A DNA stretch of 10,426 bases, from contig CAYSCH010000333.1 of the NCBI GenBank assembly GCA_964429355.1, positions 1-10,426 on the forward strand, given 5' to 3'. The stretch comes from JAAYAY01 sp964429355 (GTDB lineage Bacteria; Planctomycetota; Planctomycetia; Pirellulales; Thermoguttaceae). A program made the translations under genes and the position numbers. Under the pieces are notes generated by a model. It did not search any database and had not been told where the DNA came from. It worked only from the letters and a program-made list of their open reading frames with translations. How positions within the stretch are numbered: position 1 is the stretch's first letter; every line of letters begins with the position of its first letter. This document shows positions 1 to 7,662 of the stretch, piece after piece.

Positions 1-2658
1 AGAATCTGTTCTCTTGCACTCTCGCTGGCTCTTGTGCTGTCGTTGGTGCAAAGCGCCAGCCAGGGAGAGGATGGGGCGGTCTACAACCTGCATCTGACGA
101 CCGACAATGGCCCCGACTACACCGACATCGGGTCGTTTGTCAGAAGTGTCACCGAAGGTGCAGCGACGCCGCAGGAGAAGTGCATTGCCGTCTGGCGCTG
201 GGGACAGCGGAGCAGGCGGCAGACCAGTTGTGCCACCGACGACGGAAGGCTCATCTGGGATCCGATTCTGCATTACAACTCCTATGGGACTATGAACTGC
301 GGCGTCATTTCGGCACTGAACATCGCCAGTTTCCTGCAATTGGGTTACCAGGCCCGCTACATCCAGCTCGGCGACCATACGGTGAGCGAAGTCTCGTGGG
401 ACGACGGCCAGACGTGGCACTTGTTCGACTCGTCGATGAGTTTCTACTGTTTCAATCATGCGGGACAGGTTGCAAGCTGCCAGGAGATTCAGGAATCGCA
501 CGGGTGCGAGCTCTCGGGGGGCAAGAGCGAACCTGGCCATTATTACCTGTACCATGGCGCCCCTGCCTGCGTTTCTCATCTGGGCGCCGACGGCTGGCGT
601 TTCGCCTCGGATCAGCCGGTTGGCTACCAACGGACGCTGATAGGCGGTGCTTCGTCCTATACCGACGGATTCTCCGTCAGCCAGTACACGCAGTATGGGC
701 GGTATGGTCACCGTTACGTCCTCAGTCTTCTTCCCGGCCAGTCGTACACGCGTTACTGGGAGCCGCTCGACCGGCTGCGCCCTGAGATCCCGGAGCAGGA
801 TGGCCGCGACTACTTTCGTCCCTTGCAGGGGGGCGATCCTGACAACCAGCACGGGCTCAACAACATTCGCGGCAACGGGGAGTGGATCTTCGCGCCGGAT
901 CTTGCAGAGCCGAGTTGCCGGAATCTGTTCTACGATTCGGAAGGCGTGGAGGCACGAGAGGCAGAAGAGGCCGGCCCCAATATCCGGCCGGAGGGTCTCC
1001 GGCGGCAGGCATCGGTCACGTTCCAGGTTTCCGCGGCCAACGTGATCACGTCGATGCAAATCGAGGCTGGCGGCCAGCGACTTGGAGCCGACGATACGCT
1101 CCGCCTGTCGGTCAGCCGGACCGCGGGAATCCATTGGACGGATGTCTGGCAATCCCAGAACACGGGGCCGCAGGAGATTCGTCTTCGACTCCGCGACGAA
1201 GTAGCGGGTGTGACCGAATGCCTGGTCCGGCTGGAAATGTCGGCGGCCGGAAACAATACCGATGTGGGGATCGATACGCTGAAACTGACCGCGGTGACCC
1301 AGCTCAATCGCCGCACCTTGCCAAAACTCACGCTGGGCACGAACCGGGTGAGTCTGTCGGCCGACGAGCAGGAGCAAACCACGCTCCTCTGGCCCGTGCT
1401 CCATGGGGGTCGCTACCGCGAGACAGTCTTCCGGGAAGACGACGTGTACTCGACCGAGGAGCCGGACGGTATCTACAAGGCGACGCTCGGATCGGCAGTC
1501 AATGGCAAGGAATGTTCCGCAACATGGCGTCTGGAGGTTCCGACCGATATCACCGGGGTGACTTGCGGAGTGGTGGCGACCAATCGATCGTCATCGTCCT
1601 ATGTATCTCTGCAACAGGGGTTCGACGGTGAGAGTTTTGCGGAGTTCTTCCGAAAGTGCGACGGTGGTTTTCCGTTCGACAAGCAGGTGCTGTGTGCGGC
1701 CGATGGGGCGGGGATTCCGCAAGGAGCCCGTCAGGCGTACCTCAAGTGTGCCTTCTTCTGTCGCGGCGGGGCGGCGACCTATGGCATGGACGGCATCCAG
1801 GACCTGTGGATTCGGGTGCGCCACAGGCCTCGGCTCGAGAAATTTGGCCCCTTCGAGGTTACCTACAATTGGACGGAGCACAGGCTGTCGGGAGATGTTA
1901 CCCGCTGGCATACAGAACGCGTCGAGTCGGCTGCGCACGAGTATGTGATCAACACGGCCGGCTATCGCGATCCGACGATGAATTGGGTGCGGGTGAACCT
2001 GTGCGGAGGGAGTCCGACGAGCGAACGGAGCCGGCCGGGATACTCCGACGGCGAGGATGTGGGTCCTGGAAGCGAGGTGCCGGAGGTGACCTATTGCTGG
2101 GGAAAGAATCTGGCGGCCAAATGCCCGTACAGCGTCAGCCGCCCGTCCAGCAGCGACTCAAGGAACCCCGACACCAAGGGTGCTGAGCTGACCAATGGAA
2201 TCGTGATTGCGCCGACCGATTCGACGACGAGCGACGAGATTCAGCCGGCAACGGCCTTCTGGGATGCGGGAGAGCCGCTCTCGGTTGTCGTGGATCTGGG
2301 AAGGGTGCAGGAGGTTGGCGGCGCTTGCGTCTGCAGCCATCAACCCAGCTCGGAGTACTGCCATCCGGGCGAGGTAGAAGTGGACATTTCGTCCGACGGG
2401 AAGGTCTGGAACCAGGCGGGGACGATCCATCATCATGACGTCTGGAGTCCTCCGGCGGACTACGAGTATTGGGAGCACGACGACGACCCGGACTACCGGC
2501 AGCTTCCGGCGGGAGGGCGGTTGGCGTATCGCTATCCGCTGTCTTTAGAAACGCCCCGATCAGGCCGATATGTCCGCTTCCGCTGCACTCCTTTGGAGGG
2601 CCGCGGAATGGGGCTTTCCGAATTGCAGGTCTTTAATCGAGTACAGGTGGTCCATTGA
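1..2658 (+). CDS. Secreted transglutaminase-like / discoidin-domain protein, 5' end cut by window
   Basis: The frame is open from base 1, and the first codons read as the hydrophobic core of a signal peptide (SLALSLALVLSLVQSASQ), so the real start lies just upstream; the GTG at 34 falls inside that core and is not the start. Residue numbers below count from that GTG. A transglutaminase-like region occupies about residues 30-140, with a plausible Cys-His-Asp triad: Cys89 in TMNCG (bases 298-300), His115 in GDHTVSEV (376-378) and Asp132 in HLFDSS (427-429). Such domains act as papain-fold proteases, amidases or cross-linkers; the substrate is unknown. Residues about 320-700 look like beta-sandwich modules with many cysteines, consistent with an exported protein. 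Residues about 718-870 resemble an F5/8 type C (discoidin) domain (VVVDLG, VEVDISSDGKVW, GRYVRFRC, LSELQVF), usually a carbohydrate- or surface-binding module. Domain assignments are by eye; export and fold are fairly likely, catalytic activity is inference. Confidence 0.85.
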   Translation, partial: RICSLALSLALVLSLVQSASQGEDGAVYNLHLTTDNGPDYTDIGSFVRSVTEGAATPQEKCIAVWRWGQRSRRQTSCATDDGRLIWDPILHYNSYGTMNCGVISALNIASFLQLGYQARYIQLGDHTVSEVSWDDGQTWHLFDSSMSFYCFNHAGQVASCQEIQESHGCELSGGKSEPGHYYLYHGAPACVSHLGADGWRFASDQPVGYQRTLIGGASSYTDGFSVSQYTQYGRYGHRYVLSLLPGQSYTRYWEPLDRLRPEIPEQDGRDYFRPLQGGDPDNQHGLNNIRGNGEWIFAPDLAEPSCRNLFYDSEGVEAREAEEAGPNIRPEGLRRQASVTFQVSAANVITSMQIEAGGQRLGADDTLRLSVSRTAGIHWTDVWQSQNTGPQEIRLRLRDEVAGVTECLVRLEMSAAGNNTDVGIDTLKLTAVTQLNRRTLPKLTLGTNRVSLSADEQEQTTLLWPVLHGGRYRETVFREDDVYSTEEPDGIYKATLGSAVNGKECSATWRLEVPTDITGVTCGVVATNRSSSSYVSLQQGFDGESFAEFFRKCDGGFPFDKQVLCAADGAGIPQGARQAYLKCAFFCRGGAATYGMDGIQDLWIRVRHRPRLEKFGPFEVTYNWTEHRLSGDVTRWHTERVESAAHEYVINTAGYRDPTMNWVRVNLCGGSPTSERSRPGYSDGEDVGPGSEVPEVTYCWGKNLAAKCPYSVSRPSSSDSRNPDTKGAELTNGIVIAPTDSTTSDEIQPATAFWDAGEPLSVVVDLGRVQEVGGACVCSHQPSSEYCHPGEVEVDISSDGKVWNQAGTIHHHDVWSPPADYEYWEHDDDPDYRQLPAGGRLAYRYPLSLETPRSGRYVRFRCTPLEGRGMGLSELQVFNRVQVVH

Positions 2659-2669
2659 TCGCCGCAACC

Positions 2670-2773
2670 TTAGGGACAACTCAGAAACAACTTCGCAGTA
2701 TTTCTGGGCGGACGTCACGCGGAGCGTGACGGCTACTATGGATTTGCCGAAGTTGTTTCTGAGTTGTCCCTTA
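2670..2773. mobile_element. MITE-like palindromic element with 23-bp inverted ends and TTA flanks
   Basis: Bases 2673-2695 (beginning GGGACAACTCAGAAACAACT) are the exact reverse complement of 2748-2770. A TTA triplet lies immediately outside each end (2670-2672 and 2771-2773), as expected for a 3-bp target-site duplication; the outermost A/T of the two copies also pairs, so a 24-bp repeat with no clean duplication is an alternative reading. The element is 98 bp between the TTA copies and has no coding capacity. It starts 11 bases after the stop of the exported transglutaminase-like gene and ends 22 bases before the acyltransferase start, so it fills most of the gap. Transcribed, it would fold into a long hairpin that could separate the two genes. 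Seen directly: the repeats. Inferred: non-autonomous transposable element moved by an unknown transposase. Confidence 0.65.
2713..2731. repeat. Central palindrome inside the MITE-like element
   Basis: CGTCACGC (2713-2720) and GCGTGACG (2724-2731) are perfect inverted copies around a GGA loop. This gives a compact 8-bp stem at the centre of the larger inverted repeat, so the whole element is a nested palindrome. From memory, similar CACGCGGAGCGTG cores are scattered through planctomycete intergenic regions; this cannot be tested here. Confidence 0.6.
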
Positions 2774-2780
2774 CCAGCCT

Positions 2781-2785
2781 GGGAG
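2781..2785 (+). promoter_or_regulatory. Ribosome binding site for the acyltransferase gene
   Basis: GGGAG lies 10 bases upstream of the GTG at 2796 and supports that start. An ATG at 2800 is in a different frame and is not used by the long reading frame. The site lies just outside the right end of the inverted-repeat element. Confidence 0.5.
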
Positions 2786-2795
2786 AAAGATCACC

Positions 2796-4022
2796 GTGAA
2801 TGAACAGCCCCTCCCTGCCGACCTCGCCCCTTCGCCTGCCCCGCGGCTCCAGTCGCTGGATGCCTACCGGGGACTGGTCATGTTTGCCATCGCCTCGTCA
2901 GGCTTGGGCATTCATGCCGCCGCGGAGCATTTTCCCGACAGCCCGGTCTGGTCGGTACTGGGCTTTCAGACCGAGCACGTTCCATGGGTGGGCTGTGCGG
3001 CGTGGGACATGATCCAGCCGTCGTTCATGTTCCTCGTCGGAGCGGCCATGGCCTTCTCCTGTGCGAAGCGCCGCGCCCGTGGCGATTCCTACGGCACGAT
3101 GTTTCGCCATGCGGTGATCCGATCGATCGTGCTCGTCGCGCTGGGCGTTCTGCTGGCCTCGAACTGGTCGGACCACACGGTGTGGGAGTTTCCCAATGTG
3201 CTGGCCCAGATCGGTTTGGGCTACACGTTTCTGTTCCTGCTGTGGAATCGCCGCCCGCTGGTCCAGTTCGGCACGGCCATCACGATCCTTGTTGTCTACT
3301 GGGGCTGGTTTGCCCTCTACCCGTTGCCGCCCCAGGGCTTCGACTATGCAAGTGTGGGGATTACGGAGGACTGGGCCTACCTGGACGGCTTTGCCGCCCA
3401 CTGGGAGAAGAACACCAACCCCGCCGCGGCCTTCGACGTGTGGCTGCTCAACCTGTTCCCCCGCACCGAGCCGTTCGTCTTCAATAAGGGCGGATATCAG
3501 ACCTTGAACTTTGTCCCCTCGCTGGCGACGATGATCTTCGGCCTGATGATCGGCGAGTTGCTGCGGAGTCAGCACCGGGGCGGGGCCAAGCTGGCGGTGC
3601 TGATTGTTGCCGGACTGGCGGGCGTGCTGGCAGGCTGGGCTCTCGACTGGTATGGGATCTGCCCGGTTGTCAAACGCATCTGGACGCCGAGCTGGGCTAT
3701 TTACAGCACCGGGTGGGCTTGTCTTCTTGTGGCGGCGTTCTATGGGGCGATGGATCTCTGGAACAATTCGGCCCTATCGCAGGCCGCTCGCTCGATCACG
3801 TTTCCGCTGATCGTTTTCGGCGCCAATTCCATCCTGGTCTACATGATGGGTCAGCTCGCCCGTGGGTGGACGAAGGAAACGCTCGAGATTCACCTGGGCA
3901 AGGACTACTCGCAGATTCTGGGGCTTCCCTATGCTCCGATTGTGGAAGCCACCAGCGTCGTGCTCGTCTTCTGGCTGTTCTGCTACTGGCTCTACCGGCA
4001 GAAGATCTTCCTGCGGATCTAA
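2796..4022 (+). CDS. Polytopic membrane acyltransferase, DUF5009 / HGSNAT-like
   Basis: 408 residues starting at GTG (GGGAG ten bases upstream). After a proline-rich cytoplasmic leader comes the family hallmark LDAYRGL (21-27), followed by about ten hydrophobic segments, for example around 73-89, 107-122, 134-150, 157-175, 240-256, 265-285, 303-320, 335-351 and 383-402. In HGSNAT, a lysosomal enzyme, the related fold moves acetyl groups from cytosolic acetyl-CoA to terminal glucosamine across the membrane. His61 in EHVPWVGCAAWDMIQPSFMF aligns by eye with the region of the catalytic His of human HGSNAT, which precedes the conserved P-[SW]-F-[MV]-F segment. Other family-like stretches are FPNVLAQIGLGY, PSLATMIFGLMIGELL, KRIWTPSWAIYSTGW and NSILVYM. 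Bacterial members probably acylate a surface or secreted glycan; the acceptor cannot be told. It may be co-transcribed with the preceding exported protein, although a palindromic element separates them. Family call strong, reaction inferred. Confidence 0.88.
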   Translation: MNEQPLPADLAPSPAPRLQSLDAYRGLVMFAIASSGLGIHAAAEHFPDSPVWSVLGFQTEHVPWVGCAAWDMIQPSFMFLVGAAMAFSCAKRRARGDSYGTMFRHAVIRSIVLVALGVLLASNWSDHTVWEFPNVLAQIGLGYTFLFLLWNRRPLVQFGTAITILVVYWGWFALYPLPPQGFDYASVGITEDWAYLDGFAAHWEKNTNPAAAFDVWLLNLFPRTEPFVFNKGGYQTLNFVPSLATMIFGLMIGELLRSQHRGGAKLAVLIVAGLAGVLAGWALDWYGICPVVKRIWTPSWAIYSTGWACLLVAAFYGAMDLWNNSALSQAARSITFPLIVFGANSILVYMMGQLARGWTKETLEIHLGKDYSQILGLPYAPIVEATSVVLVFWLFCYWLYRQKIFLRI

Positions 4023-4059
4023 ATTGCCTTTCCTGATTCCCGGAAGCGTAGTCGTCATA

Positions 4060-4175
4060 AAGATACCCCCGTTGGAGTACAGGCTTTAGCCTGCGCTTTT
4101 CCCCCACACCGGCCCAAATCGAAAAGAGGATCTTGCTCCGATTCCGGCAAGAACAAGGACACCTTTCTTAGTTGC
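4060..4175. repeat. Probable interspersed intergenic repeat with CAGGCT-TT-AGCCTG palindrome
   Basis: Bases 4080-4093 form CAGGCT TT AGCCTG, a 6-bp stem with a 2-base centre, in the context GGAGTACAGGCTTTAGCCTG (4074-4093). I recall this phrase, and the minus-strand translation next to it (GARSSFRFGPVW), as recurring in planctomycete intergenic DNA. The palindrome is seen directly; the repeat status and its boundaries rest on memory and are approximate. It begins about 40 bases after the acyltransferase stop and could serve as a weak hairpin at the transcript end. Confidence 0.4.
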
Positions 4176-4253
4176 TTTGCCGCGGAGAGTTTCGAAAAGA
4201 AAATGGGGGGAAAAGAAAATAGTGCATGGCGCGGGTTGCCGTGGGAGCAGCCA

Positions 4254-4291
4254 GGGGGACGGGGGAGCAGGGAGCAAGGAGCGGATGGGGG
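4254..4291 (+). repeat. G-run cluster, possible loose G-quadruplex
   Basis: Four G-runs of 5, 5, 3 and 5 bases (4254-4258, 4261-4265, 4270-4272, 4287-4291) lie on the plus strand, within a purine-biased stretch at about 4196-4310. The last loop is 14 bases, too long for a canonical quadruplex, so any such structure would be loose. It lies on the strand that would be read as a 3' extension of the acyltransferase transcript. Low-complexity drift is an equally good explanation. Confidence 0.35.
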
Positions 4292-4755
4292 AGGTGAATG
4301 CACGCGGAGGTCCGAACGGGATCTTGCCAAGATTGGGACACTTGAGCGCAAATACGTTTGCCGCTGAGGGAGAAGAGACTTCTGGCCAGGAGAGACAAGC
4401 TGCGGGGAGTGGGGTTGCGTTGAGCGGAAAGATAGGGTATTTGGGTGGAGTTTTTCGGAGCAACTCTGACAATTTCACCCCAGAGGTTGACCCAGTGTTG
4501 TGGCGGCGATTGTGGCCAGCTTGTCGGACGCATATTTTTGCTTCATGTATGAACATGTGTACATTATGCCGACTAAACTGGTTATGTAAAATGGGTTTTT
4601 GGCCACCCTGCAAGAGAGGGAAGGGGCGAGAAACGGGGCAAGAGCGAAGCCACTGAAGGTTCTGGTAATCACGAGGGGAAGGAAGAGTATCTGCTGTTTG
4701 GGGTATGTCTCCCGTGGGCAAGCGAATGGACGAAGATCCTGAATCACACAGTGCC

Positions 4756-7662
4756 TTACCGGTCCCGCCTGAGCAATTCTCCAAACTCCACATATCCTCG
4801 CCGGCCGAGATAGTCGATGAGGGCAACAGCAATCGCGTGCGCCTCGCCGCCGAGATCAATGGCCATTTCGAGGATTTCCTTTGCCACGTCAATCCAAGGT
4901 CCAGCGCGCCACCCCTCTCGATCGGCGCGAATCATCTTGTTGAGAATTCGCACGGAGCGTCTTGGATCGCACGCGGCTATCTTCGCGAACTGCTCGGCAA
5001 CCGTGTGCTCCGGCTCAACCGATTCCGCTACATCAACAACCTGCTCCAGTTGCTCCAAGGCCCATTCCTCGGGGAACTTCCCACTCTCGAACCAAGTCCC
5101 AAACAGCCAAGATCCCGGATCTCTCTCTGCATCATCCTTGCCCGGTCCCTCCCAGTACTCTCTCCACAACGCCATGAATCTCTCGATTACGGCCCCGGGG
5201 ACTGCTTGAGGCCCCTCCAAGAATTCGCCGATGAATCCAATCGCATGACGCCGCACGTGTGAGTTCGCAGTAGCGAGGAACCTCCTCAACAGACCGCCGT
5301 CATCGTCCAGCGCGAGGTTCCCTCGGCCGTAGAGAACCATCAGATGCTCCCCGAGATGGTTCATTGCGCAGTCGTCAGGTTCTGAAACCTCGATCTTGGC
5401 TGCCTGCCCCACCGCATACGCAAACTGCGACTGGAACAGCCGATAGGTTTCGCTGGACGGCGTCGTCCATGCGAGGAATGTGTTCCACGCTGCCCAGCCG
5501 CAAGTCTCCGGAGGATCGCGATCAATGCCTTGTAGGTCGAAAAGATGATCTGTCCGTTCCTCAAGCCAGCCTTTATCGATCCAGAGAATCAGGCTGATCT
5601 GCGAACCAATGATCGCCATAGCCGGTACAGTTCGGTTCGGCGGTTCGATATGCCACTGGAGTATCGCACGCACTTCAGGCATCGCGCCGAACCCGCCCGG
5701 GACAACTTCCCGTCCGGCATCGGTTTCCTTGATTTGACCGGCGACCCAGTGCGCGTATTCCAGTGCAGCTCGCAGTGCCTTTCCTCGCGGCGAGTTGATA
5801 GCGAGATCCATATAGTCTCGCAGACGCGGGTCATCCTGCGAGGTATCATGAACGATATACGAATCGCCGGGGTCTTTGTGAAGGGATTCGAGCAGATCCC
5901 GTAATGGTGCCCGATAATCCTCCGCGAGAAACCTCCGAGTATCCCCCGCCTTAGCCTCGCAGACCGCTTCGACAAAACTCGCGATTTGATTGCGTGTCCA
6001 TTGCCAGTCTTGATCGACCAACACATCGCGCTCGGTTCGCGGCATCGTTCGTTCGTTACGTGGCCGGGTGACAACCCATTTGCAGAGACTCAGCACCGCA
6101 AGACCATCTACGTCTAAGCCGTTCTTGACGGCGCTTTCCATTTGATCAAGGAACTCACGGACGTAGCCCGCAGGGCGACCGACGAGCAGAGTCGATTGCC
6201 GAGATAACGCCTCAGGTTGCGTGGCCACGTACTGCCCGAATGTGGAAACCAAACCCTCGATTCGCGGACCTCTGAAGTCCGTCTCGTCCGGCTGCCACGA
6301 AGACACGGTGTCGAGCACTTGCTCGAAAGTCATTGCAGCGAGAGTGTCCAAGGTTATTGGGCTTTGGACGCCCCAGCTAGTGCTTATGCGCGTATTCAGG
6401 TCGGCCAGTTCCGGCTCGCCGTATTGGGCGAGCAGTTGCTCGTAGCGTTGGCGCCGCTCAGGCTGCAGATGGTCACGGACACAATGCAGTTTATTGAGTT
6501 GCCAGTACTCGATCCGATTGCGTCGATCATCACGTCCGTCATGAGCTTGGACTATGTCATCGAAGTCTGACATGTCCGGGCCGGCATCGATCCAGCCAAA
6601 CCAGCCTGCTTGTTCCTCAGGGGTCAGGAGAGACAATCGTCGTCCGACAAGCATGGCGTACTCGTGCTTGAACTCGTCGTCGTCGAACCGTTCGCGATTG
6701 AGCATTGCCTCACGAGCAAGCGAGGGCGCCTTTTCTGCGAACTCATTAATGAGGTGAAGACGCAGCCGTCTGAAGATCAGATACGTGTATTGCTGTAGAA
6801 CTGACAAGGCAGCGTCAAACGATAGAGCTCCGGTCTCTATCGCAATCTCGAAGCCCTGTCTGAGGCAGCCAACCAGAGAGCCGGCGAAGTCGTGGCGACG
6901 ATTCTGCTCATGTTCTTCGATCGCAGGACGCCACAGATACGACAAATCGGAACCACTTTCCTGGTCAATACGGTCCTTGGCATCGACGGCCGCTTTCAGC
7001 CAATCGCACATTCGCTTGAGAATTCCCAAAGGTCTGTCGGGGACCAAAACTGGCACGAGTTTCTTCAGGCCCTCAAAGTACCAATACATGTCGCTTCGCC
7101 GTGGTTCGTCCTGTCCTTCGTCGAACGCTGGAGTGAACAGTGAATCGGCAAGGATCAATGCCGCATCGGTTTGCCTCCCTTCTGCCAAATGAACACAGAG
7201 GTCGGATGCATCTTTGAAGGGAAACCAGGGGGTGCGGGTCTGGGCTGCTTCTTTCACTCGCTCAACCAGTCTGGCCGAGAATTCAGCGGGCATCGCTATC
7301 CCGGCGGAAATCATGTTCTCAACTATTGACATGTTGTCCGTCTGAAGGCTGGCGAATACCGTTGCCACTTCGGATGGCGCGAGCGGCGCCATGCGTGCCA
7401 GGTACCTTGATTCTGGCCACACAGGATGCTCTCGTTCCAACTTCTGACCACGTCCCGTCGCAGGCGGGTTATGGAAGTACCCGGCGTTCTGAAGTGCCAC
7501 AATCCATTCCGGATTATCAAGCGTATGAAAGAATTCGCGCCGGACGTCCATGTCTTGAATCAAAGTATCCACTTCGGCAAGTGCACTTGGGGCATTGCCG
7601 TGTTGCACCATGACACGGTGTAAGGCGTCCGTCTTGTCGAAGAATTGCATATCACTAAACAT
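4756..7662 (-). CDS. Large helix-rich partner protein of SIR2 (candidate defence sensor)
   Basis: 968 residues, starting at ATG 7662 with GGAG ten bases upstream (7673-7676) inside the end of the SIR2 gene; the two genes overlap by 8 bases (7655-7662). The sequence is acidic, rich in W, L, E and R, has no signal peptide or membrane segment, and reads as long stretches of amphipathic helices, like a helical-repeat scaffold. I see no Walker A motif (GxxxxGK[S/T]), so it is not an obvious NACHT/STAND ATPase. Family-like landmarks are INSPRGKALRAALEYA near residue 623 and HVRRHAIGFIGEFLEG near 800. Similar phrases occur, from memory, in large C-terminal regions of defence proteins, and the last about 180 residues could belong to DUF4020, described as a C-terminal companion of SIR2 domains; that assignment is uncertain. 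Inferred role: a sensor or scaffold that holds the SIR2 NADase inactive until phage infection. The specific function is unknown. Confidence 0.8.
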   Translation of the reverse strand: MFSDMQFFDKTDALHRVMVQHGNAPSALAEVDTLIQDMDVRREFFHTLDNPEWIVALQNAGYFHNPPATGRGQKLEREHPVWPESRYLARMAPLAPSEVATVFASLQTDNMSIVENMISAGIAMPAEFSARLVERVKEAAQTRTPWFPFKDASDLCVHLAEGRQTDAALILADSLFTPAFDEGQDEPRRSDMYWYFEGLKKLVPVLVPDRPLGILKRMCDWLKAAVDAKDRIDQESGSDLSYLWRPAIEEHEQNRRHDFAGSLVGCLRQGFEIAIETGALSFDAALSVLQQYTYLIFRRLRLHLINEFAEKAPSLAREAMLNRERFDDDEFKHEYAMLVGRRLSLLTPEEQAGWFGWIDAGPDMSDFDDIVQAHDGRDDRRNRIEYWQLNKLHCVRDHLQPERRQRYEQLLAQYGEPELADLNTRISTSWGVQSPITLDTLAAMTFEQVLDTVSSWQPDETDFRGPRIEGLVSTFGQYVATQPEALSRQSTLLVGRPAGYVREFLDQMESAVKNGLDVDGLAVLSLCKWVVTRPRNERTMPRTERDVLVDQDWQWTRNQIASFVEAVCEAKAGDTRRFLAEDYRAPLRDLLESLHKDPGDSYIVHDTSQDDPRLRDYMDLAINSPRGKALRAALEYAHWVAGQIKETDAGREVVPGGFGAMPEVRAILQWHIEPPNRTVPAMAIIGSQISLILWIDKGWLEERTDHLFDLQGIDRDPPETCGWAAWNTFLAWTTPSSETYRLFQSQFAYAVGQAAKIEVSEPDDCAMNHLGEHLMVLYGRGNLALDDDGGLLRRFLATANSHVRRHAIGFIGEFLEGPQAVPGAVIERFMALWREYWEGPGKDDAERDPGSWLFGTWFESGKFPEEWALEQLEQVVDVAESVEPEHTVAEQFAKIAACDPRRSVRILNKMIRADREGWRAGPWIDVAKEILEMAIDLGGEAHAIAVALIDYLGRRGYVEFGELLRRDR

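Larger units (their letters stand above)
4023..4755. other. Gene-poor strip between converging genes
   Basis: About 730 bases separate the acyltransferase stop from the stop of the minus-strand 968-residue gene. Short reading frames exist on both strands, but their translations are low-complexity (runs of G/R/S/P, clustered cysteines) and have no convincing start, and the longest minus-strand one runs into the real gene in another frame. What can be seen: a short palindrome at 4080-4093, a G-rich purine-biased stretch at about 4196-4310, and an A/T-rich patch at about 4528-4600 containing a small hairpin (CATGT ATGA ACATG, 4544-4557). No clear intrinsic terminator with a T-run was found for either converging gene. 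Confidence 0.6.

Noticed and set aside
2673..2770. Simple intrinsic terminator
   Set aside because: The inverted repeat is long and forms a hairpin, but no T-run follows it and its ends are flanked by TTA repeats, so a mobile element fits better; a terminator effect remains possible.
2570..2803. Plus-strand 77-codon frame across the gap
   Set aside because: Runs through the end of one gene and the inverted-repeat element; no coding signature.
2898..3575. Minus-strand 225-codon reading frame opposite the acyltransferase
   Set aside because: Antisense shadow of a clear membrane-protein gene, with a composition rich in R, Q, H and E typical of shadow frames.
4177..4656. Plus-strand 159-codon reading frame
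   Set aside because: Low-complexity translation rich in G, R and S followed by clustered cysteines, no ribosome binding site, lies in the purine-biased intergenic tract.
4086..4892. Minus-strand 268-codon reading frame
   Set aside because: Overlaps the end of the 968-residue gene in another frame and has a Ser/Pro/Arg-rich, gene-unlike composition; the end nearest 4086 is probably a translated intergenic repeat.
5790..5810. Possible Walker A (RGKAL) in the SIR2 partner
   Set aside because: The preceding residues (INSP) lack the Gly four positions before GK, and no Ser/Thr follows the Lys.
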